Origin: Parvularcula sp964342585
GTDB lineage: Bacteria > Pseudomonadota > Alphaproteobacteria > Caulobacterales > Parvularculaceae
Assembly (NCBI GenBank): GCA_964342585.1
Contig: CAYFHK010000031.1
Coordinates: forward strand, 1 to 23,194
DNA length: 23,194 bases
Direction of reading: 5' to 3'
The notes under the pieces were generated by a model. The model was given only the letters and a program-made list of their open reading frames with translations. It was not told where the DNA came from and made no database searches. This document shows positions 1 through 5,912 of this stretch, one piece after another. The position numbers and the translations under genes were made by a program. Position 1 is the first letter of the stretch; each line of letters starts with the position of its first letter.

Positions 1-1686
1 CGTCGCGTCGTGAACGGCCTTGTGGCGCTGTCCCTCGGGGCGTCGCTCATCTCTGTGTTCGCTCGGCTCGGCGGCGGCATCTTCACCAAAGGCGCCGATG
101 TCGGCGGTGACTTGGTCGGTAAGGTCGAAGCAGGCATCCCCGAGGATGATCCGCGCAACGCCGCAACCATCGCCGACAATGTGGGCGACAATGTCGGCGA
201 CTGTGCGGGCATGGCGGCAGACCTGTTCGAAACCTACGTCGTGACCATCGCGGCCACGATGGTGTTGGGCTCGATCATCTTCGCCCCGGGCGATGCACTC
301 ACCTTCATGACCTATCCGCTGGCGATTGGGGGAGCGTGCATCATCACCTCTATTGCAGGCACCTATTTCGTGAAGCTCACGCCGGGCTCCACCAATGTGA
401 TGGGCGCGCTTTACAAGGGATTGATCGCCACCGGCGGCTTCTCGGTGATTGCGCTTCTTTTGGTGACCGCACTCGTGCCGGGATTTGGGGCGACCTACAC
501 AACAACAAGCGGCACCAGCTTTTCGGGTGGCGGCCTCTTCATCTGCGGGCTCGTGGGGCTCGCGGTAACCGGCGCCATCGTCTGGGTGACGGAATATTAC
601 ACGGGTACGGCCTATCGCCCGGTCAAATCGGTCGCGAAGGCCTCTGAGTCAGGGCACGGCACGAACGTGATCCAGGGCTTAGCTGTGTCCATGGAAGCCA
701 CGGCGTTGCCCGCCTTCATCATCATGGTGGGGATTGCGATCACCTTCGCCTTTGCCGGGCTCTATGGCATCGCGATTGCGGTGACGACCATGCTGGCGCT
801 CGCTGGGATGATCGTGGCGCTCGATGCCTTCGGTCCGGTGACGGACAATGCCGGCGGCATCGCCGAGATGGCAGAGCTCGATAGCTCCGTGCGCGAAGTG
901 ACGGATGCACTTGACGCGGTCGGCAACACGACGAAGGCGGTGACCAAGGGCTATGCCATTGGCTCGGCCGGTCTCGGCGCGCTCGTGCTCTTTGCCGCTT
1001 ACGCACAGGATTTGCTGTATTTCGCTGCAAACCCCGAGACGTATCCGTTCTTCGATGGCGTGGTCGTCGATTTCAGCCTTGCCAACCCTTACGTCATCAT
1101 TGGCCTCTTTGCGGGCGGGCTCTTGCCCTTCCTCTTTGGGTCTATGGCGATGCAGGCGGTGGGCCGTGCCGCGGGTGCCGTCGTGGAAGAGGTGCGCCGG
1201 CAATTTCGCGAGAAACCTGGCATTATGGAAGGCACGGAGAAGCCTGATTATGCCCGTGCCGTCAGCATGCTGACAGGGGCGGCGATTAAGGAAATGATCG
1301 TGCCCTCGCTGTTGCCGATCTTGGGGCCAATTGTCGTATACCTCCTCGTGGGGTTCGCGGTGTCCTTCTCAGCGGACAGCGAAGTGGCGGTGCGTGCCGC
1401 GGCCTTGGCGGCGCTCGGTGCGATGCTCATGGGCGTGATCGTCACCGGGCTCTTCGTCGCGCTTTCCATGACCGCTGGTGGCGGTGCGTGGGACAACGCG
1501 AAGAAATATATCGAAGACGGCAATCACGGCGGCAAGGGCTCAGAAGCCCACAAGGCGGCTGTGACAGGCGATACCGTTGGCGATCCGTATAAGGACACGG
1601 CAGGGCCGGCGGTGAACCCGATGATCAAGATCACAAATATTGTGGCGCTGTTGATGTTGGCCTTCTTCGCCAATCTTGGCGGTTGA
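1..1686 (+). CDS. hppA: K+-independent H+-translocating inorganic pyrophosphatase, 5'-truncated
   Basis: Membrane-bound pyrophosphatase that couples PPi hydrolysis to proton export across the inner membrane. The gene enters from the left edge in frame 1, so the N-terminus is missing; about 561 C-terminal residues remain of a family that usually has about 660-720. Visible signatures are the substrate loop GADVGGDLVGKVE (nt 91-129), then PEDDPRN and the paired Asp motif DNVGDNVGD, and near the end NPMIKITNIVALL. GNTTKAVTKG (nt 922-951) has Lys and Thr at the two positions that are Ala in K+-dependent enzymes; from family knowledge this marks the K+-independent, H+-pumping class. Many hydrophobic segments are present. 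The usual Ala of the DVGADLVGKVE loop is Gly here (codon 106-108). An intrinsic terminator follows 28 bases after the stop. Confidence 0.97.
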   Translation, partial: RRVVNGLVALSLGASLISVFARLGGGIFTKGADVGGDLVGKVEAGIPEDDPRNAATIADNVGDNVGDCAGMAADLFETYVVTIAATMVLGSIIFAPGDALTFMTYPLAIGGACIITSIAGTYFVKLTPGSTNVMGALYKGLIATGGFSVIALLLVTALVPGFGATYTTTSGTSFSGGGLFICGLVGLAVTGAIVWVTEYYTGTAYRPVKSVAKASESGHGTNVIQGLAVSMEATALPAFIIMVGIAITFAFAGLYGIAIAVTTMLALAGMIVALDAFGPVTDNAGGIAEMAELDSSVREVTDALDAVGNTTKAVTKGYAIGSAGLGALVLFAAYAQDLLYFAANPETYPFFDGVVVDFSLANPYVIIGLFAGGLLPFLFGSMAMQAVGRAAGAVVEEVRRQFREKPGIMEGTEKPDYARAVSMLTGAAIKEMIVPSLLPILGPIVVYLLVGFAVSFSADSEVAVRAAALAALGAMLMGVIVTGLFVALSMTAGGGAWDNAKKYIEDGNHGGKGSEAHKAAVTGDTVGDPYKDTAGPAVNPMIKITNIVALLMLAFFANLGG

Positions 1687-1713
1687 TCGCCAAAACCTGA
1701 TTGAAAACAATAG

Positions 1714-1744
1714 AGCGGCGTTCTTCGGGGCGCCGCTTCTTTTT
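1714..1744 (+). terminator. Intrinsic terminator of hppA
   Basis: Stem AGCGGCG (1714-1720) pairs with CGCCGCT (1731-1737) around a 10-base loop and is followed directly by TCTTTTT. It separates hppA from the HAD phosphatase gene 40 bases further on. Confidence 0.85.
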
Positions 1745-1784
1745 GTCGGTGGCCAAGCGCGCCGGGCTTGCCTAACTCTTGCGC

Positions 1785-2483
1785 ATGGCGATTGAAGCGA
1801 TCCTTTTTGACTGTGATGGCGTCTTGGTGGACTCAGAGGTCGTCGGCCTTGAGGACTCGGTCGCCTATCTCCAATCCCATGGCTTTCCGTGGACCACGGA
1901 TGATGTGATCCGCCGCTTCACAGGCATGCGAACCGACCGGTTCGCCGAGGGACTGCGGGAAGGTTTCATCGCCGCGAAAGGGCGCCCACCCACCGATGAC
2001 GAATTTGCGGCATTTCTCGATGGCCTCATCGAGACACGGCGTGCCAAACGCCATGAAATGCGCGCGATCGACGGCGCCAACGCCATGCTCGATGCGGCCT
2101 TGCGCGTGTTTCCTGGCCGGCTCGCCGTGGCTTCGTCGTCGGCGCAGATTTATCTCGACGACAAAATCCGGCGCTATGATTTCGGCGCCTATTTCGACGA
2201 ACACGTCTATTCCGCCGACCAGGTGGCGCATGGCAAACCGGCACCCGACATTTTTCTCCATGCGGCAGACCGCCTCGGTATCGCGCCCGCGAACTGCCTG
2301 GTGATCGAGGACAGCCCAAATGGCGTGGAGGCCGGGGTCGCGGCGGGCATGGTGGTGTGGGGGTTCACCGGAGGCGGTCACTGCCTCGAAGATCACGCCG
2401 AACGCTTACTTTCTGCAAAGGCGAGCGCAATCCACGCCCATCACCCGGCGCTTGCACGTGCCATTGCCGAACTCGGTGGATAA
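1785..2483 (+). CDS. HAD-superfamily (subfamily IA) phosphatase / phosphoglucomutase-like hydrolase
   Basis: Predicted cytoplasmic Mg2+-dependent phosphohydrolase of 232 aa, normal for beta-phosphoglucomutase-like HAD proteins. Motif I is FDCDGVLVDSE with nucleophile D9 and acid/base D11. Motif II is the VASSS segment, motif III the Lys of HGKPAPDIF, and motif IV VIEDSPNGVEAG. A helical cap lies between motifs I and II. ATG 1785 is chosen because motif I then starts at the usual distance from the N-terminus; a TTG six bases upstream would add only two residues. No clear Shine-Dalgarno sequence is seen. The substrate cannot be read from the sequence. The amgK-murU pair 2-3 kb away raises the idea of a MurNAc-6-phosphate phosphatase (MupP) role, but motif I looks more like sugar-phosphate phosphatases than MupP, so this is weak inference. 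Confidence 0.92.
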   Translation: MAIEAILFDCDGVLVDSEVVGLEDSVAYLQSHGFPWTTDDVIRRFTGMRTDRFAEGLREGFIAAKGRPPTDDEFAAFLDGLIETRRAKRHEMRAIDGANAMLDAALRVFPGRLAVASSSAQIYLDDKIRRYDFGAYFDEHVYSADQVAHGKPAPDIFLHAADRLGIAPANCLVIEDSPNGVEAGVAAGMVVWGFTGGGHCLEDHAERLLSAKASAIHAHHPALARAIAELGG

Positions 2484-2545
2484 CAAACTGTCAATAGTTG
2501 AAATTCGCGAGTGCAAGATTTTTCAGCTCGTGATACTGCGCTGCA

Positions 2546-2734
2546 GTGCAGCGGTCCTGCCCAACCTATCCGCTGCATGTTTGAGGGAATGGACCTGCCC
2601 AACATTCCCCCAGAGGCGACAGCCTCGGGAGCGGCGGTGTCTTCGTTTTCTTTCCACTTCAAGGGGGGAGAAGACGAGAGTTTACCCGGTTTCGGGGCGT
2701 TGATACCGCTGCTCCCTCGCCTGTTCCCCTTGAA
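2546..2734 (+). ncRNA. Candidate structured non-coding RNA, family not recognised
   Basis: The 260-base gap between two convergent genes folds almost completely on the + strand. H1: 9 bp, 2546-2554 with 2570-2578. H2: 7 bp, 2585-2591 with 2603-2609. H3: GAGGC/GCCUC, 2613-2617 with 2622-2626, loop GACA. P4: 15 bp, 2627-2641 with 2702-2716. P4 encloses a 14-bp hairpin (2642-2655 with 2665-2678) and a small CCCG-GUUU-CGGG hairpin (2685-2696). Loop bases 2658-2664 (UUCAAGG) complement tail 2728-2734 (CCUUGAA), a possible pseudoknot. H1 and H2 share the loop sequence CCUGCCCAAC. Seven G-U pairs would become A-C mismatches on the other strand, so the RNA is read from +. A weak -10-like GATACT (2532-2537) would start it at the base of H1; no good -35 and no terminator are seen. 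It could be a stand-alone sRNA or a 3'-UTR product of the HAD gene. Confidence 0.6.
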
Positions 2735-2743
2735 TCCCTAAGA

Positions 2744-3193
2744 CTATAGCGCCCAGCGATCCGGCATCCCGCCCATGGCGGCAAATGCTGCGTGTCGCGC
2801 GAATTTCAGCGTCACTGCTTTGCGCCGCGCGCCGGCAAGGGGGCGCACTTGCGAGGGCCGTATTTCATCGCCGCCAAAGCCATCGGCGATGATCAACCCT
2901 TCGCCTTCGGGGAGGAGCTCGCGCGGAAACTGTTCATCGACGGCGAAGAAAAACCGATCGCAATAGGGAAGATATTCCTCCCACTTCTGATCGACTTCGA
3001 AATCCTCGCGACAGGATTTCACTTCCACAATGGTCAGCTGGCCCTTGGGCGACATCGCCATCAGATCGGCGCGACGCCCATTGGCGAGCCGCAGCTCGGT
3101 CACCACGGCATCGCCATCGCTCATGAGAAAGCGAGCCGCGCCGCGGGTGACAAGGCTCGTGATATCGGGCCGGGTGATAAGGGTGTCCGCCAT
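2744..3193 (-). CDS. mmcB: MmcB-family DNA repair protein (PD-(D/E)XK fold)
   Basis: A 149-aa protein of the MmcB/DUF1052 family. In Caulobacter, MmcB is an SOS-induced factor linked to mutagenic DNA damage tolerance. The nuclease-fold core is visible: E33 in TELRLANGRRADLMA, D43, and E57-x-K59 in IVEVKS, followed by CREDFEVDQKW. All four catalytic-type residues are intact. The gene lies 42 bases downstream of the ferredoxin gene on the same strand. It appears to have its own promoter in that gap, with a LexA-box-like repeat (see 3200-3228). No Shine-Dalgarno sequence precedes the ATG, which fits a leaderless transcript. Its 3' end converges on the candidate structured RNA. Family assignment is firm; the biochemical activity is not established by sequence. 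Confidence 0.93.
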   Translation of the reverse strand: MADTLITRPDITSLVTRGAARFLMSDGDAVVTELRLANGRRADLMAMSPKGQLTIVEVKSCREDFEVDQKWEEYLPYCDRFFFAVDEQFPRELLPEGEGLIIADGFGGDEIRPSQVRPLAGARRKAVTLKFARHAAFAAMGGMPDRWAL

Positions 3194-3199
3194 GTCCGT

Positions 3200-3228
3200 A
3201 GAACAAAACGGGGACGACCTGGTGTCAA
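3200..3228 (-). promoter_or_regulatory. SOS-type promoter of mmcB: TTGACA, 17-base spacer and overlapping LexA-box-like repeat
   Basis: Read on the minus strand: TTGACA (3228-3223), 17-base spacer, then TGTTCT (3205-3200). GTCC-N7-GTTC (3215-3201) covers the -10 and differs by one base from the alphaproteobacterial LexA box GTTC-N7-GTTC. A start 7 bases after the -10 falls on the A of the mmcB ATG (3193). The whole element lies in the 42-base gap after the ferredoxin stop. Confidence 0.6.
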
Positions 3229-3235
3229 GCCAGCT

Positions 3236-3556
3236 TTAGCCTTGGAATTCCGGCAGCCGCACGGTGAGGCCCTCAAGCGCGTCGCTGATCGTGATCTGGC
3301 ACGAGAGGCGAGACGTGTCCTGCCGCTCTGACGCGAAATCGAGCATCGACTCTTCCATTGGCGCCGGCGTGCCCGTCTTCTCTGCGTAAGCGGGGTCGAC
3401 ATAGACATGACAGGTGGCGCAGGCGCACGCACCGCCGCAATCGGCGTCAATCCCTGGTATGTTGTTCTTCACGGCGACCTCCATCACGCTGAGGCCGTTT
3501 TCCGCGTCCACCTCGTGTCGGGTGCCGTCATGTTCGATATAGACAATGGTTGTCAT
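3236..3556 (-). CDS. Adrenodoxin-type [2Fe-2S] ferredoxin
   Basis: A 106-aa soluble one-electron carrier, full length for the family. Cluster ligands follow the adrenodoxin/Isc-ferredoxin spacing: C40, C46 and C49 in DCGGACACATC (C-x5-C-x2-C), and C86 in RLSCQI. C44 is an additional, non-ligand cysteine. The acidic partner-binding stretch after the ligands (MEESMLDFA) is present. This group includes Rhodobacter capsulatus ferredoxin VI and mitochondrial adrenodoxin; partners may be P450 or Fe-S/haem biosynthetic enzymes. The gene is divergent from tsaE across 102 bases and upstream of mmcB on its own strand. The ATG at 3556 has only a weak Shine-Dalgarno match. There is no isc gene nearby, so a dedicated Fe-S assembly role cannot be inferred from context. 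Confidence 0.93.
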   Translation of the reverse strand: MTTIVYIEHDGTRHEVDAENGLSVMEVAVKNNIPGIDADCGGACACATCHVYVDPAYAEKTGTPAPMEESMLDFASERQDTSRLSCQITISDALEGLTVRLPEFQG

Positions 3557-3594
3557 GGTTTTGCAGTCGCCTGTGCCGATCGATAAGCCCGCGC

Positions 3595-3622
3595 CTTATC
3601 CCTTCTTGACCCATCCGCTCAA
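3595..3622 (-). promoter_or_regulatory. Possible promoter of the ferredoxin gene
   Basis: On the minus strand TTGAGC (3622-3617), a 16-base spacer and GATAAG (3600-3595), each matching 4 of 6 consensus bases. It would give a leader of roughly 30 bases before the ATG at 3556. It lies in the 102-base gap divergent to tsaE; no equally good + strand promoter was found there. Confidence 0.35.
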
Positions 3623-3658
3623 GACCTGGCGCTTGATGCGGCATCAAAGACGCGCGTG

Positions 3659-4123
3659 ATGGCTGAGCAGATCTTCGAAACCACAAACGAGGCGGAGACT
3701 GGCCGCATGGCGCGCGCGCTGGCGAAGGGGCTGCGCCCGGGTGATTTTGTGGCGCTGAGTGCGCCTTTGGGGGCCGGCAAGACCGTGATCGCGCGGGAGA
3801 TCATTCGTGAGCTGATTGGCGAAGATATCGAAGTGCCAAGCCCGACCTTCAGCCTGGTACAGCATTATGCGGCCAACCCGCCCATCACCCATGCCGATCT
3901 CTATCGCCTTGACGATCCCAGTGAGGTGATGGAACTCGGCTTAGAGGACATGCTGGATGACGGCGTGTTGCTTGTTGAATGGCCCGAACATGGCGAGGGC
4001 TTTCTGCCAAGCGCGACGCTGCGCATCGTGGGATCCGGCGGCGATGGTAATCGCCGCGTTTGGACGATCAGTGGCGATCAATCGCTGTTGGCGCAGGTGA
4101 AAGAGGGTTTATGGCGCGCGTAA
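3659..4123 (+). CDS. tsaE: tRNA threonylcarbamoyladenosine biosynthesis ATPase TsaE
   Basis: ATPase partner of TsaD-TsaB in t6A37 modification of ANN-decoding tRNAs, 154 aa. The P-loop is SAPLGAGKT (residues 34-42), the family-typical LGAGKT. SPTFSLVQHY and HADLYRLDDPSEVMELGLEDML follow, then VLLVEWPEH with the conserved W-P-E. The start is taken as ATG 3659; the GTG immediately before it would add one residue. This is the first gene of a tight + strand cluster: its last 13 bases overlap amgK. Its partner tsaD is in the same window about 14 kb away; tsaB is not present. Confidence 0.96.
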   Translation: MAEQIFETTNEAETGRMARALAKGLRPGDFVALSAPLGAGKTVIAREIIRELIGEDIEVPSPTFSLVQHYAANPPITHADLYRLDDPSEVMELGLEDMLDDGVLLVEWPEHGEGFLPSATLRIVGSGGDGNRRVWTISGDQSLLAQVKEGLWRA

Positions 4124-5205
4124 TCGAGCAGCCGGTGAATGAGAACAGAGATATGTCGCGTGCGGCGTTTCTCTCGGCAGCCGGGTATGAGGGCTTACCG
4201 CTGATGCCATTGACGGCAGACGCCTCGACGCGCCGATATTATCGCTTGGCGGATAAATCGGGCTCAGTGTTGCTGATGGATGCGCCCGTGGCCGCGGAGA
4301 CGGCGGCCTGCCCACCCGATGCCGATGAGGCGACGCGCCGCCAGCTGGGGTACAACGCGTTGGCACGGCTTGCGGGGCCGCGCCTTGAAGCCTTTGTGGG
4401 CATTGCTGAGTATCTGGCAACCGGCGGGGTGAAGGCGCCGCGGGTGATGGCCTATGACCCCGTAAACGGCTTTGCGATCATCGAAGATTTTGGTGACGCG
4501 CTTTTGGCGCGCGCTGTGCAAAGCCCTGCCGATGAGCGTTCGCTCTATCCGCATGCGATGCAGATCCTCCGTGATATCCGCCGTATGCCAACATATGATG
4601 CTGACGCCGCACTTTGGCCTGTGCAAAGCTATGATGCGGTGGCGCTGAAAACCGAGGCCGATTTGCTGCCTGAATGGTATGCCCCTGCCTATGGGCCGGG
4701 CCCTCTGGCTGGCGCGGCGCTAGAGGCATGGGACGAAGCCTGGGCCAAGATTTTCACGCAGCTGAGCCCGCCGAACACATTCGTTCTGCGCGATTTCCAT
4801 GCGGAGAATTTGCTGGTTCTGCCCGATGGAAAAGATCTTGCGGTCATCGATTTCCAAGACGGCCTTTGGGGCCATGCGCCTTATGACGTGGTCTCGCTTC
4901 TCGAGGATGCGCGCCGCGATGTGGATCTGGGGCTGGTGCGTGAGCTGATTGAAGAGGATCGCACAACGGTCGCTGATCCATCTGTCTACGACACCGACTA
5001 CGCCATCCTCGCGGCGCAGCGAAACGCAAAAATTCTCGGGATCTTCGCGCGTCTCGTCCATCGCGATGGCAAGGCGAAATATGAGACATTCCTGCCTCGC
5101 GTGCGCGGACATTTCGCCCGCGATCTGCAGCGGGAGCCTGTCGCGCCGCTGCGGCAGTGGGTCGAAACCTATCTGCCAGACCTCCTCAGGGAGGGTGCGC
5201 GCTGA
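4111..5205 (+). CDS. amgK: N-acetylmuramate/N-acetylglucosamine anomeric kinase (APH fold)
   Basis: Kinase of the cell-wall recycling bypass that phosphorylates MurNAc/GlcNAc at C1, feeding MurU; 364 aa with an aminoglycoside-phosphotransferase fold. Evidence is the N-terminal DASTRRYYRL, the central GFAIIEDFGD hinge-like motif, the catalytic loop LRDFHAENLL and the metal-binding IDFQDGLWGHAPYDVVSLL. The last two are diagnostic for AmgK among APH-fold proteins. ATG 4111 is chosen: AGAGGG lies just upstream and the gene then overlaps the tsaE 3' end by 13 bases. An internal ATG at 4153 would start closer to the homologous core and is an alternative. The stop overlaps the murU ATG by one base (TGATG). 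The family name is firm from the IDFQD context and the murU neighbour; substrate is inferred. Confidence 0.9.
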   Translation: MARVIEQPVNENRDMSRAAFLSAAGYEGLPLMPLTADASTRRYYRLADKSGSVLLMDAPVAAETAACPPDADEATRRQLGYNALARLAGPRLEAFVGIAEYLATGGVKAPRVMAYDPVNGFAIIEDFGDALLARAVQSPADERSLYPHAMQILRDIRRMPTYDADAALWPVQSYDAVALKTEADLLPEWYAPAYGPGPLAGAALEAWDEAWAKIFTQLSPPNTFVLRDFHAENLLVLPDGKDLAVIDFQDGLWGHAPYDVVSLLEDARRDVDLGLVRELIEEDRTTVADPSVYDTDYAILAAQRNAKILGIFARLVHRDGKAKYETFLPRVRGHFARDLQREPVAPLRQWVETYLPDLLREGAR

Positions 5206-5912
5206 TGGCAATCGATGCGGCGATGGTCTTGGCGGCGGGCCTTGGTACACGGTTTCGCGCCGTGTCCGGAGAATTGCCGAAGCCGCTCTTTCCAGTGGCA
5301 GGGAAGGCGCTGATCGACTGGAACCTCGATCTCTTGGCGGAGGGCGGTGTATCCCGCGCGATTGTCAATGTTCATTACAAGGCGGATATGGTCGAGGATC
5401 ACCTCCAGCAACGCCAGACACCAGAAATCAGCATCTCGGACGAACGCCCTCAATTGATGGAAACAGGCGGCGGACTGATGCAGGCCACCCCGCTTCTTGG
5501 GGAGGGGCCGGTCTTCTGCGCCAATACCGATGCCATCTTGGTGGTTGACGGCACGCACCCGGTCAACGCTTTGCGCGAGGCGTGGGATGATGCGGCAATG
5601 GATGCGCTTTTGCTCTTGGTGCCGATTGCCCAGGCATCTGGCTATAGCGGCAAAGGCGACTTCTATCGCGATGAGGCGGGGCGCTTGTCGTGGGAGGGGA
5701 CAGAACCAAAGCACGTTTATACAGGGCTTCAGATCATCCACCCCCGGCTTTGGCAGGGCGAGACGCCGACACCGCAATCAACGAAAGTCTTCTGGGATCG
5801 TGCGATGGCGGAAGGTCGGCTTCACGGCATTTTGCATACCGGCCGCTGGATGCATGTGGGCGACCCTGAGGGGTATGAGGCCGCGACGGCCTATCTGACG
5901 AGCGCGCGGTGA
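5205..5912 (+). CDS. murU: N-acetylmuramate alpha-1-phosphate uridylyltransferase
   Basis: Nucleotidyltransferase that converts MurNAc-1-P and UTP to UDP-MurNAc, bypassing de novo MurA/MurB and so often associated with intrinsic fosfomycin tolerance. It is 235 aa. The signature near residue 10 reads AAGLGTRFRAVS...ELPKPLFPVAGKALI: glycine loop and PKPL lysine are intact, but the common RPLT stretch is RAVS. ETGGGL (acceptor/uracil region), NTDAI (metal Asp) and a C-terminal WMHVGDPEGYEAA follow. The ATG overlaps the amgK stop by one base. The stop overlaps the addB GTG by four bases. Generic NDP-sugar pyrophosphorylases share these motifs; the amgK partnership supports MurU. Confidence 0.9.
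   Translation: MAIDAAMVLAAGLGTRFRAVSGELPKPLFPVAGKALIDWNLDLLAEGGVSRAIVNVHYKADMVEDHLQQRQTPEISISDERPQLMETGGGLMQATPLLGEGPVFCANTDAILVVDGTHPVNALREAWDDAAMDALLLLVPIAQASGYSGKGDFYRDEAGRLSWEGTEPKHVYTGLQIIHPRLWQGETPTPQSTKVFWDRAMAEGRLHGILHTGRWMHVGDPEGYEAATAYLTSAR

Noticed and set aside
2585..2609. CsrA-type GGA hairpin
   Set aside because: Only H2 has GGA near its loop and its first G is paired; H1 lacks GGA, so the shared feature is CCUGCCCAAC.
2546..2734. Identity of the structured RNA as 6S RNA, 4.5S SRP RNA, RNase P RNA or two-piece tmRNA
   Set aside because: No single long bubble hairpin as in 6S (only a passing CCUUGAA resemblance), no SRP GGAAGCAGCC-type tip, no GAGGAAAGUCC of RNase P, and no tag reading frame or T-arm of tmRNA.
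2511..2741. 76-codon + strand open frame in the HAD-mmcB gap
   Set aside because: No Shine-Dalgarno or recognisable protein; the helices and strand-specific wobble pairs explain the sequence better as RNA.
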